From JALCLA01 sp965653565 (GTDB lineage Bacteria > Pseudomonadota > Gammaproteobacteria > Xanthomonadales > Xanthomonadaceae), in assembly GCA_965653565.1 (NCBI GenBank), contig CBFHAI010000062.1, forward strand, positions 1 through 27,461: a stretch of 27,461 bases of DNA, given 5' to 3'. Under the pieces are notes generated by a model, which was not told the origin of the DNA, searched no databases, and saw only the letters and a list, made by a program, of their open reading frames with translations. A program made the translations under genes and the position numbers. Numbering within the stretch: position 1 is the stretch's first letter; every line of letters begins with the position of its first letter. Below are positions 1-7,167 of the stretch, piece by piece.

Positions 1-45
1 GCAACAACTAAAACCGAGGGAAGCGGAACGCTTCAAAGTCCCTGG

Positions 46-65
46 ATTCCCGCCTGCGCGGGAAT
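46..65. repeat. Palindromic dispersed repeat, copy at left edge
   Basis: ATTCCCGC (46-53) and GCGGGAAT (58-65) form a perfect 8-bp stem around the loop CTGC. The flanks on both sides (roughly 35-70) match, in reverse orientation, two copies near the right end of the window at about 27129-27166 and 27200-27235. It lies 3' of the EAL-receiver gene. This looks like a dispersed intergenic hairpin of the kind common in Lysobacterales. It could help terminate transcription, although no T-run follows it. Confidence 0.75.
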
Positions 66-157
66 GACGAGGGTGATGCGGAGCGGCTAAAACCGAACGC
101 CTCAACGTCGATTCTCCGGTCCAGCAAAAAAATCCCCCGTCACGCCAACAAAAACCC

Positions 158-1609
158 TCACCCCCGTCTCGCCGCCCGAAACGCTTCCTGCACCTGCCTG
201 CGCAACTCCTCGTCATCCCATGGCTTCGTCAAAAACCGATAAATCGCGCCGCGATTGATCGCATCGGTCACCGTCGCAAGATCGGTGTAGCCCGACAGCA
301 CCAGCCGCATCGTATGCGGGTACATTTCTTTCACCTGCGACAGAAATTCGGTGCCGCTGGTGCCGGGCATGCGCTGGTCGGACACGATCACTTGCACCGG
401 TTCGCGGGCCAGCAGTTCGAAGGCGTCTTCGACGCGCGAGGCGGTGTGGATGCGGTAGCCGTCGCGGCGGAACAGGCGCACCAGGGCGCGCAGTACATTC
501 TCTTCGTCGTCGACCAGCAACAGGCCTTCGCCTGTGCTCGCCGCGGCGAAGGCTTCGGGCCGCAGATAACGTTGCCGCAGCATTGTGTCGAGCGCTTCAC
601 CGGTGGCCGGTGGCGAGAACAGATAGCCTTGCACACGATCGCAATGATTGCGTCGCAGGTAGCCCAGCTCGGCTTCGGTTTCGACGCCTTCGGCCACCAC
701 GCGAATGCCGAGCGCATGGCCGAGGTCGAGGATCGCGCGCGCGATCGCCGCCTGGCCCGGATCGCGATCGACACCGCGCACGAAGCTGGTGTCGATCTTC
801 AGGCCTTCGACGTTCAGATCGCGCAACGAATGCAGGTTCGATGCGCCGACGCCGAAGTCGTCGAGGACGAGTTTGACGCCCAGTTCGCGCAGCGCTTGCG
901 AAACCGCGCGCATGCGTTCGACATTGCCCATCGCGGCGGCTTCGGAGAGTTCGACGGCAAGCGAGTTGGCCGGAAGCTGATGGGTTTCGAGGGCGCGGCG
1001 CACATCGTCGACGAGGCCGGGACGTTCGAGTTGGCGCGCCGATAAATTCACCGCGACGACCAGATCGTCGCGACCCAGGTCGCGCCAGCGGCGCGCGTCG
1101 GCGCAGGCGGCGTGCAGTACCCAGTGGCCGAGTTCGACGATGCTGCCGGAGGTTTCCGCCGCCGGCAGGAAGCGCGCCGGCGAGAGCAGGCCTTCGACCG
1201 GATGCTGCCAGCGCACCAGCGCTTCGACGCCGACGATGCGGCCATCCTGTGCGCTCAGTTGCGGCTGGTAGTGCAGGCGCATTTCGCCGTCGGCGATGGC
1301 GCGATGCAGGCGGTCGTCGTGGGTTTCGGTGCGGCGCGCTGCGCGGCGCGTCACGGTGAACGCCGAGGTCGCGTCCGGCGAGGATTCCCACAACACGGCG
1401 GTGTGCGCGCCGCGGACGCGCAAGGCTTCGGTGAGCGGCGGCAACAGGCCGGGATCGTCGATCAGGATGAGATCGACGGTTTCGCGTTCGAGCAGCGCGA
1501 GCGCCTCGGCAAGATCGGCGACCGCGCGCGCGCCGCCCGACGCCGGCAACGAGGCCGCCGCGGCCGCGCCGACCCGCAGAACGCGCAGTGCGCCGGGCTC
1601 TTCGCTCAT
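158..1609 (-). CDS. EAL-domain c-di-GMP phosphodiesterase with C-terminal receiver domain
   Basis: Predicted cytosolic protein of 483 residues that hydrolyses c-di-GMP. The EAL domain spans roughly residues 100-345. The E129-A-L motif is intact, as are NLSARQ, ELSE, LDDFG, LKID, AEGVE and QGYLF, so all the usual metal- and substrate-binding residues appear present. A CheY-like receiver follows (about 365-480), with the acidic pair in LLLVDDEEN, phosphoacceptor D411 in VSDQRMPG and a conserved Lys in FLTKPW. The first ~95 residues look like a weak, degenerate receiver-like segment. A receiver placed after the EAL domain is less usual than the reverse order. Phosphorylation by a kinase encoded elsewhere presumably controls activity (inference). 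No kinase gene is adjacent and no strong Shine-Dalgarno precedes the ATG. Confidence 0.9.
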   Translation of the reverse strand: MSEEPGALRVLRVGAAAAASLPASGGARAVADLAEALALLERETVDLILIDDPGLLPPLTEALRVRGAHTAVLWESSPDATSAFTVTRRAARRTETHDDRLHRAIADGEMRLHYQPQLSAQDGRIVGVEALVRWQHPVEGLLSPARFLPAAETSGSIVELGHWVLHAACADARRWRDLGRDDLVVAVNLSARQLERPGLVDDVRRALETHQLPANSLAVELSEAAAMGNVERMRAVSQALRELGVKLVLDDFGVGASNLHSLRDLNVEGLKIDTSFVRGVDRDPGQAAIARAILDLGHALGIRVVAEGVETEAELGYLRRNHCDRVQGYLFSPPATGEALDTMLRQRYLRPEAFAAASTGEGLLLVDDEENVLRALVRLFRRDGYRIHTASRVEDAFELLAREPVQVIVSDQRMPGTSGTEFLSQVKEMYPHTMRLVLSGYTDLATVTDAINRGAIYRFLTKPWDDEELRRQVQEAFRAARRG

Positions 1610-1662
1610 GCGGCGATGCTAGCAGTTCGACTGTCGGACGGTGCTGCCGAAGGTTCCCGCCA

Positions 1663-1732
1663 CGTTGCATCCGGTTGCGGGGTGCAGACTGCACTCGCCT
1701 CCCCCGAGGGCGCGCAAAATCCGGATGCAACG
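1663..1732. repeat. 12-bp inverted repeat in the promoter-side gap
   Basis: CGTTGCATCCGG at 1663-1674 is exactly repeated in inverse orientation as CCGGATGCAACG at 1721-1732, with 46 bases between. It lies upstream of the EAL-receiver gene and downstream of the metalloprotease gene. A small inner hairpin, TGCA-GAC-TGCA, lies in the spacer. It could be a pair of operator half-sites or a repeat remnant. I cannot tell which. Confidence 0.45.
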
Positions 1733-1803
1733 CAGCGGAATTCAGTGCTGGCGGCGCGCTGCGCCGTGGCGTTCTTCTCCTGTGACGAGGGTCGAGTGCA
1801 TGC

Positions 1804-3204
1804 TCATTCGAAGCCGCTGGTGAAGCGGATGTCGGGCAGCATCACTTCGACCTGGAAGCCGTTCGCCGAGGCGGCGTGCACGCGCAGTTCGAAGCTGCCG
1901 TCCCGCGCGACGTAACGGTCGCCCGGCTTGAACACCACGCTGCGCGTATTGGAATAGTTCGAAGCCGGGTCGCTGGCGTCGACCAGCCAGGCCGGCTGGG
2001 CGCGGCGCGGGTCGACTTCGTACAGCAGCACGCCGTCGTCCGGCAGCGCGCCGTCGTATTTGCCGCCGCGCATGCGGGCTTCCACGGTGTAGTAGCGGCC
2101 GTTGGCGTAGAGCGGCGATTCGATGCGCAGCATGCGCACCTGGCCGGCCGAGGCTTCGTCGATGCGCTGCAGCGTCACCTGGGTGCCGGCCTCGGGGGAG
2201 ACGACGCGCTTTTCGTCGCTCGCCAGCCAGCCGGCGCGGTCGAGGTGGTAGGCGGCCGGCGTCTTGGGCATCGTGCCCATCGCGTTGTCGCGCACGGCGT
2301 GGCCGGTGGAATCGCTCAGCAGGTCCCAGGGATTGTCGTAGGTGTTGCCGTCGCCGTCGGAGTTGTTCGAGTGCGGCATGCCGAAGGCGTGGCCGAGTTC
2401 GTGCGCGAACAGCGAGATGTTGAGGTAGCCCGACGGCGGCACCCAGGTCACGCGCCAGGTGCGGGTGGTGCCGCCGATCGTGGCGCGGGCGTTGCCGCCC
2501 CAGGCGCAGCAGCCGAGCGAGGCATTCACCAGCACATTGATGCCGGCGAATTCTTCGGCCTGCACGGCGTCGACCAGCGGCTGGCCGGCGGCGGCGGTGC
2601 AATCGGCCAGCAGCTTGTTGAGGTTCGGGTTGCCGTTCGCGTCCATGTAGGCGGCCTGCGCTTGCGGCAGCAGGATCCAGCCCATCGTGCGGCTGTGGCC
2701 GACGTCGATGAAACCGCCGGAGGTGTGCTGCCAGAACCTGGTCACTTCGCCGTTCGGGCCGAAGGCTTGGTCGATGCGGGCGGCCGTGGTCGGTTCGTCG
2801 GCGACGTCGGCGAACTTGCACAGCAGGTTCATCCAGGGGCGGTCGTCGGCAACGGGCTCGGCCGCATCGCCATTCTTCGCCGACAGGTGGGTCAGGCGGA
2901 AGCCGCCGTCGGATTTCCGACGCGCATCGACGCTGGCGACCACCTGGCGGCCGCTCATTTCGAACAGCGGCAGGCCGTCGGCCAGCGCCTGCTTGGCTTC
3001 GACGGCGTAGGTGTAGCCGTTGTCGCCGATGATCTCGGCCTGCAGCTTTTCGATCGTGCCGCCGGTGGCGGCCGGATCGCCCCAGCGCACCGTCAGCACG
3101 CCCTGCACGTCGGCGGCCGTGGCGGCGGCACCGGCGCTCGAAAGACCGGTCAGCAGCGCCAGGCTGGCGAGGCGGCGGATCAGCGAGCGGGGGGCGGTCG
3201 ACAT
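1804..3204 (-). CDS. Secreted zinc metalloprotease-like protein (HExxHxxGxxH)
   Basis: Protein of 466 residues with an N-terminal signal peptide (RSLIRRLASLALL followed by an alanine-rich stretch, cleavage near residue 28-32). It carries a metzincin-type zinc motif, H268-E-L-G-H272 followed by G275 and H278 in FGMPHSN. A candidate Met-turn lies further on (NAMGTMP), followed by LDRAGWL, a sequence typical of M6/gametolysin-like secreted peptidases. The C-terminal ~110 residues look beta-rich. The protein ends in DIRFTSGFE, with no hydrophobic anchor after it. It is probably exported and acts outside the cytoplasm; the substrate is unknown. It lies 190 bases downstream of a rhomboid protease on the same strand. 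I am confident of the metal motif, less so of the exact peptidase family. Confidence 0.8.
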   Translation of the reverse strand: MSTAPRSLIRRLASLALLTGLSSAGAAATAADVQGVLTVRWGDPAATGGTIEKLQAEIIGDNGYTYAVEAKQALADGLPLFEMSGRQVVASVDARRKSDGGFRLTHLSAKNGDAAEPVADDRPWMNLLCKFADVADEPTTAARIDQAFGPNGEVTRFWQHTSGGFIDVGHSRTMGWILLPQAQAAYMDANGNPNLNKLLADCTAAAGQPLVDAVQAEEFAGINVLVNASLGCCAWGGNARATIGGTTRTWRVTWVPPSGYLNISLFAHELGHAFGMPHSNNSDGDGNTYDNPWDLLSDSTGHAVRDNAMGTMPKTPAAYHLDRAGWLASDEKRVVSPEAGTQVTLQRIDEASAGQVRMLRIESPLYANGRYYTVEARMRGGKYDGALPDDGVLLYEVDPRRAQPAWLVDASDPASNYSNTRSVVFKPGDRYVARDGSFELRVHAASANGFQVEVMLPDIRFTSGFE

Positions 3205-3308
3205 GGCGGTCGGGGAGCCGGAGGCAGCGTCCCGGGTTGGGACGCAAGCACTTCTGCAAGCCGAAGGCCATGAAAATCAGCGATTTGGCGACGGTTTTCC
3301 GACGCGCA

Positions 3309-3334
3309 CGAAGTGTGCGCCGAGGCACGCTTCG
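3309..3334. repeat. Hairpin between rhomboid and metalloprotease genes
   Basis: CGAAGTGTGC (3309-3318) and GCACGCTTCG (3325-3334) pair over 10 positions with one G-T wobble, around a 6-base loop. No T-run follows on either strand, so it is not a standard intrinsic terminator. It lies in the 190-bp gap after the rhomboid stop, where it could act as an mRNA stem that protects or attenuates. Confidence 0.4.
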
Positions 3335-3394
3335 GGCGTGTCGGCGGTCACGGAACCAGGGTTTCAGGCGGGCCGACGCGCCCGCGCGGTGCCG

Positions 3395-4045
3395 CTACTG
3401 CAGGCGGCGGGGACCGCGCCGGCCGCGGCCGCGCCAGTAAAGGATCAGCAGCAGGCCGAAGGCCATGCCGCCCAGGTGCGCGAAGTGCGCCACGCCGGAC
3501 TGGGTGCGGGTGACGCCGAGGAACAGCTCGACCGCGCCATAGCCCAGCACCAGCACCCAGGCCTTCATCGGGATCGGCGGGAACAGCAGCATGATGCGCT
3601 GGTGCGGGAACAGCATGCCGAACGCCAGCAGCACGCCGAACACGCCGCCCGATGCACCCAGGGTCGGATACGGCCGGCCGGTTTCCTGCAGCGCCAGCGT
3701 CGCGACCACCAGCTGCACCAGGCCGGCGCCGATCACGCAGACGAAGTAGTACAGCGCGAAGCGGTGCGTGCCCCACACCCGCTCGACCTGGTTGCCGAAC
3801 ATCATCAGCGAAAACATGTTGAAGAACAGATGCATCAGATCGCCGTGCAGGAAACCGTAGGTGACCAGCTGCCACGGCAGGAATCCGACCGACGCCGGCC
3901 GGCCGTCGACCAGGCCACTGAAATCGCCGAGCGGCCAGAGCATGAAGGCGAGGAATTTCGAATCGCCCAGCATCGCCTGCAGCAGGAAGACGATGCCGTT
4001 GCTCCACAGCAAGGCGCGGGTGATCGGCGGCAGATCGTTGAACAT
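3395..4045 (-). CDS. Rhomboid family intramembrane serine protease
   Basis: Integral membrane protein of 216 residues with about six transmembrane segments. The hallmark rhomboid motifs are visible: the HxxxN element in FLHGDLMHLFFNMFSL, the tryptophan/arginine loop ERVWGTHRF, the active-site serine S132 in GASGGVFG, and the second catalytic residue H190 in AHLGGMAFGL. It would cleave transmembrane substrates within the inner membrane; the substrate is unknown. A GGAG sequence just upstream of the ATG supports this start. The gene is preceded by a strong terminator (4112-4133) of the upstream gene, so it probably has its own promoter. The downstream neighbour is the secreted metalloprotease. 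Motifs match the general bacterial rhomboid family, and nothing specifically marks it as a rhombosortase. Confidence 0.93.
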   Translation of the reverse strand: MFNDLPPITRALLWSNGIVFLLQAMLGDSKFLAFMLWPLGDFSGLVDGRPASVGFLPWQLVTYGFLHGDLMHLFFNMFSLMMFGNQVERVWGTHRFALYYFVCVIGAGLVQLVVATLALQETGRPYPTLGASGGVFGVLLAFGMLFPHQRIMLLFPPIPMKAWVLVLGYGAVELFLGVTRTQSGVAHFAHLGGMAFGLLLILYWRGRGRRGPRRLQ

Positions 4046-4111
4046 GCGGGCTCCGTCAGTGCCCGGGCATGATAGCGGCGCGCCCGGCGATGTGACCGCG
4101 GCGTACGAACG

Positions 4112-4133
4112 AAAAGGCCCGCTTGCGCGGGCC
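4112..4133 (-). terminator. Rho-independent terminator of the small hypothetical gene
   Basis: Read on the minus strand, GGCCCGC and GCGGGCC form a perfect 7-bp stem closed by a GCAA tetraloop and followed by TTTT. It lies 110 bases downstream of the stop of the gene at 4244-4651 and ends transcription before the rhomboid gene. Confidence 0.8.
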
Positions 4134-4243
4134 CGGCTGCAATTTGCGATGAGACGATGGCGCAGCGATCGCGCTCGGCGCGGGCTGCTCGATCATCCGC
4201 TCAGAGCGGCCTGTTCAAGTCGGCCCACTCGGAACAACCGCGA

Positions 4244-4651
4244 TCAGAACAGATCGCCACCGGCCGAGAACGCACGCTCGATGCGATCGCCCAGGCCGCC
4301 GATCTCGATCACCACGCGATCGATCTCGGAGGCATTGAGGCTGGCGTACGGGCGGTTTTCGCACAACTGCAGGTACGGCGAGCCTTCCAGCTCGGACACC
4401 GCGAGATAGCCGACCCGCTGTTCCCAGTTGAAGGTCAGCGCGCGGCGCGCATCGATGCCGGTCATCGGCGCGATGGCGGTGCTCACGCGCAGGTATTTGC
4501 GGCCGTCGTCGCCTTCGAGCTCGGCGAGGAAAATGCCTTGATGCCGCGTGCCCTGCTCGAGGGTGAGCTCGACGCCGATCAGGTACGGATCGTTGGTGCG
4601 CACCTTGTAGTTCGCCGTGGCGTGGGCGCGGATCTGTTCGAAATTCTGCAT
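4244..4651 (-). CDS. Conserved hypothetical protein, small soluble
   Basis: Protein of 135 residues beginning MQNFEQIRAHATANYKV. No signal peptide or membrane segment is visible. It alternates short helices and strands and ends with an amphipathic segment (DRVVIEIGGLGDRIERAF). The overall pattern resembles YbjN/type III chaperone-like small alpha-beta folds, but I do not recognise the family with confidence and assign no function. The ATG at 4651 is preferred over an upstream start, because the 25 extra residues would overlap the divergent gene and are of atypical composition. It diverges from the alkyltransferase-like gene with 67 bases between starts, so the two may share a regulatory region. 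A strong terminator follows. Confidence 0.7.
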   Translation of the reverse strand: MQNFEQIRAHATANYKVRTNDPYLIGVELTLEQGTRHQGIFLAELEGDDGRKYLRVSTAIAPMTGIDARRALTFNWEQRVGYLAVSELEGSPYLQLCENRPYASLNASEIDRVVIEIGGLGDRIERAFSAGGDLF

Positions 4652-4718
4652 GGGGCAAGCGGGAGTCCGGGAGTGCGCCGCGTATTCTATCAGCCCCTGC
4701 CCCGCCGCTCGCCGCCGA

Positions 4719-5060
4719 ATGGACATCGACGAAGCCCGCCTGCGAATTCTTGCCGCGATCCGGGCCGTGCCCGCCGGCCGCGTGGCGGCCTACGGCGAGA
4801 TCGCCCGGCGCGCCGGATTGCCCGGCCGGGCCCGGCTGGTGGCCAAGGTGCTGGCCGGCAACGACGACCCGGCTCTGCCATGGCACCGCATCCTGCGCGC
4901 CGACGGCCGCATCGCCTTCCCGCCGCGCAGCAAAGGCTATCGCGAGCAAAGCGCGCGGCTGCGCGGGGAAGGCGTGAAGGTGACGGCCGGGCGGGTGAAG
5001 ATCGAAACGCGCGCGGACGAGGACGATATCGATGCGCTGCTTTGGGGGCCGGGGCGGTAG
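4719..5060 (+). CDS. atl: Alkyltransferase-like protein (ATL), DNA-alkylation damage recognition
   Basis: Protein of 113 residues corresponding to the DNA-binding domain of O6-alkylguanine-DNA alkyltransferase. The methyl-acceptor cysteine of the PCHR motif is replaced by tryptophan: P54-W55-H56-R57. The conserved tyrosine (Y25 in VAAYGEIA) and the nucleotide-flipping arginine (R39 in GRARLVA) are in the positions expected for Atl1/YbaZ proteins. Such proteins bind O6-alkylguanine without repairing it and hand the lesion to nucleotide excision repair (established for E. coli eAtl and S. pombe Atl1). The start at 4719 matches the family's usual length. It is an isolated cytosolic repair gene, divergent from the hypothetical gene and convergent with the pit operon. 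Confidence 0.9.
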   Translation: MDIDEARLRILAAIRAVPAGRVAAYGEIARRAGLPGRARLVAKVLAGNDDPALPWHRILRADGRIAFPPRSKGYREQSARLRGEGVKVTAGRVKIETRADEDDIDALLWGPGR

Positions 5061-5084
5061 TTTTGCGCCGGCGGTCGCTTTCGC

Positions 5085-5190
5085 GACGGGAATGGGGACT
5101 GGGGAATGGGGAATGGGGAATGGGGAAAGGGGCATGGGGAATGGGGAACGCCCGCGCCGCTTTCTCCCGATTCCCCATTCCCGATTCCCG
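5085..5190. repeat. GGGGAAT tandem repeats with inverted arm
   Basis: Between 5085 and 5150 the unit GGGGAAT or close variants occurs about eight times in tandem. Between 5163 and 5190 the complementary units (ATTCCCC/ATTCCCG) follow, so the transcript of either strand could fold into a long hairpin. It fills the convergent gap between the ATL gene and the pit gene. I associate this GGGAATSGGGAAT type of intergenic repeat with Xanthomonas/Lysobacter-type genomes. It probably doubles as transcriptional punctuation (inference). Confidence 0.8.
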
Positions 5191-5220
5191 CAGCCTCACC
5201 AGCCCGCAGGCCGCGCGAAC

Positions 5221-6348
5221 CTAAGCCCAGCCAAACAACCGCAACAACTCGACCAACAGATAAGCCACCCCACCCGCCGCCGGAATCGTCAGCAGCCAGG
5301 CCCAGATCATCCGCTCCACCACCGTCCACTTGATGGCGTTGAGGCTCTTGGCGGTGCCCACGCCCATGATCGCGGCCGAGATGTTGTGCGTGGTCGACAC
5401 CGGGATGCCGAGCGAGGAGGCCAGCGTGATCACCGAAGCGGCGCTGGTTTCGGCCGCGAAGCCGTGGATCGGGTGCAGTTTCACCATCTTGTGGCCGAGC
5501 GTCTTGATGATGCGCCAGCCGCCCGCCGCGGTACCGGCGGCCATCACCAGGGCGCAGGTCACCTTGATCCAGGTGTCGATATCGCCGTTGCGCAGCGCGG
5601 TTTCGGTCGGATGCAGGAAGGCGAGCCAGCTTGGCAGGTTGTCGAGGGTGCCGACGGTCTGCGCGCTCACCAGCGCCAGCGCGATGATGCCCATGGTCTT
5701 TTGCGCATCGTTGAGGCCGTGCGCGAAGCCCATGTAGCCGGCCGAGACGATCTGCGCCTTGCCGAAGAAGGCGTTGACGTAGCGCGGTCGCGCCAATCGT
5801 CCAACCAGTCCGCCCACGTTCGACATCCCCGCGATGATCGCGAACAGCGTGCCCATGATCAGCAGGCCGGCGGTGAAGCCCATCAGTGGCGACGAGAACA
5901 TCGGCACCACGACTTTCCACAACAAGCCCGCGCCCTTGTACCAGGGGTCGGCCGGCTGCGACCAGATGATGGCGTGCCAGTTGGTGCCGGCGGCCGCGAG
6001 CGCGGCGCCGCACAGGCCGCCGATCAGCGCATGGCTGCTCGACGAGGGCATGCCGATGTACCAGGTGATCAGGTTCCAGACGATGCCGCCCGACAGCGCG
6101 CAGATCAGCACCTGCGAGGTGATCGTCACGACCTGCACGTCGACCAGGCCGGTGGCGATGGTTTTCGCCACCGCGGTGCCCCACAGCGCACCGATCAGAT
6201 TGGTGCCGGCGGCCAGGCCAACGGCCTGCATCGGCGTGAGCACCTTGGTGGCGACGACGGTGGCGATCGAGTTGGCGGTGTCGTGGAAACCGTTGATGTA
6301 CTCGAACACCAGCGCGGTCACCACGACCAGCAGAACCAGGGTCAGCAC
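5221..6348 (-). CDS. pit: Low-affinity inorganic phosphate transporter, Pit family
   Basis: Inner-membrane protein of 375 residues with about ten transmembrane segments. It carries the duplicated PHO4/Pit signature: FINGFHDTANSIAT-like residues near the N terminus (YINGFHDTANS) and STTHNISAAIMGVG in the second half. Pit proteins import metal-phosphate in symport with protons. The start is a GTG at 6348, with GAGG eight bases upstream. That GAGG overlaps the TGA stop of the DUF47 gene, and the intergenic gap is only 10 bases, so translation of the two is probably coupled. The pairing of a DUF47 protein with Pit is a widely conserved arrangement. Confidence 0.93.
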   Translation of the reverse strand: MLTLVLLVVVTALVFEYINGFHDTANSIATVVATKVLTPMQAVGLAAGTNLIGALWGTAVAKTIATGLVDVQVVTITSQVLICALSGGIVWNLITWYIGMPSSSSHALIGGLCGAALAAAGTNWHAIIWSQPADPWYKGAGLLWKVVVPMFSSPLMGFTAGLLIMGTLFAIIAGMSNVGGLVGRLARPRYVNAFFGKAQIVSAGYMGFAHGLNDAQKTMGIIALALVSAQTVGTLDNLPSWLAFLHPTETALRNGDIDTWIKVTCALVMAAGTAAGGWRIIKTLGHKMVKLHPIHGFAAETSAASVITLASSLGIPVSTTHNISAAIMGVGTAKSLNAIKWTVVERMIWAWLLTIPAAGGVAYLLVELLRLFGWA

Positions 6349-6358
6349 GGGGCCGGCC

Positions 6359-6985
6359 TCAGGAGTTCTTGAGCACGATGTGATAGGCCACCACGCCCGC
6401 TTCGCGGCAGCGGTCGATGGCCTTTTCGAGCAGCTCGAAGAAATCCTTCACCAGCAGCACCTGCAGGCCGTCGTACTTGCCCGAGTACAGGTCGCGATAC
6501 ATTTCGAGAATCAGGCGGTCGGCCTCGGCTTCGACGCCGCGCAGCCGGTCGTAGAGCGCCTTCATCGTGTCCAGCCGCATGCGGCGCAGGTCTTTCACCA
6601 TTTCCAGCACCAGCACCGCGGCCTGCTCGAGCATTTCGGCGCGCGGGCCGAAGTCGATCTGGGTCAGCTTGTCGAACGCCATCGCGTAGCGGTCGGCGAA
6701 TTTCTCGATGGTCTTGGGGATGCGATAGATGGCATTGCCGAGCGCTTCGATGTCTTCGCGCTCGAGCGCGGTGACGAAGGTGTTGACCAGCTCGCGGCTG
6801 ATTTCGTCGGAAATCTCTTTTTCCTTCTGCCGCGCGAGCTTGAATTCGGTGAGCGTGTTGGCCGCGCCGTTCTCTTTCACCAGGTGCTTGAGCGCGCGCG
6901 AGCTTTGCACCGCGGCTTCGGCCGCGGCTTCCAGCAGTCCGTAGAACTTGTCGCCTTTGCCGAAGATGGTCTGCAGGGAAAACAT
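6359..6985 (-). CDS. DUF47 PhoU-like Pit accessory protein
   Basis: Cytosolic, all-helical protein of 208 residues of the DUF47/TIGR00153 family, distantly related to PhoU. It shows the family's charged helical repeats (for example SSRALKHLVKENGAANTLTEF and EVEADRLILEMYRDLYSG). It is the first gene of the two-gene operon with the Pit phosphate transporter and is thought to modulate Pit activity or expression, as shown for OrfA-Pit in Sinorhizobium. AAGG lies about nine bases before the ATG. A candidate Pho box lies about 70 bases upstream, suggesting phosphate-dependent regulation. Confidence 0.92.
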   Translation of the reverse strand: MFSLQTIFGKGDKFYGLLEAAAEAAVQSSRALKHLVKENGAANTLTEFKLARQKEKEISDEISRELVNTFVTALEREDIEALGNAIYRIPKTIEKFADRYAMAFDKLTQIDFGPRAEMLEQAAVLVLEMVKDLRRMRLDTMKALYDRLRGVEAEADRLILEMYRDLYSGKYDGLQVLLVKDFFELLEKAIDRCREAGVVAYHIVLKNS

Positions 6986-7052
6986 GCGGGAAAACCTTGT
7001 GAGAGAAGTGAGGTCGGCGGCGCCAGAATCCGCGGAAAATTACTACGGCCGG

Positions 7053-7070
7053 ATGACCGCTATGTTACAG
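7053..7070 (-). promoter_or_regulatory. Candidate Pho box upstream of DUF47-pit operon
   Basis: On the minus strand the sequence reads CTGTAAC-ATAG-CGGTCAT, two heptamers separated by an A/T-rich tetramer. Against the enterobacterial Pho box half-site CTGTCAT the matches are 5/7 and 6/7, with the expected 4-base spacing. An A/T-rich stretch (TAGTAATTT) follows about 7-10 bases downstream and could be the -10. The location, 68 bases before the DUF47 start, suits a PhoB site. It is a by-eye match only. Confidence 0.45.
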
Positions 7071-7167
7071 CCGGCGCGGCGGGGCCGCCCAGACTTGCGG
7101 CGGCGCTGGTTTGCACCGTCATCTTGGCGCGCTAGGCTGCCGGGTCTTTCGCCACCCGGGTTGCCCG

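Noticed and set aside
1804..3204. GlyGly-CTERM substrate of a rhombosortase for the metalloprotease/rhomboid pair
   Set aside because: The protease lacks a C-terminal transmembrane segment and basic tail, and the rhomboid has general-family motifs. Only the weaker observation about the SGFE tail was kept.
5085..5190. CRISPR-like array at the GGGGAAT repeats
   Set aside because: The units are heptamers in direct tandem with no unique spacers, and no cas gene is present.
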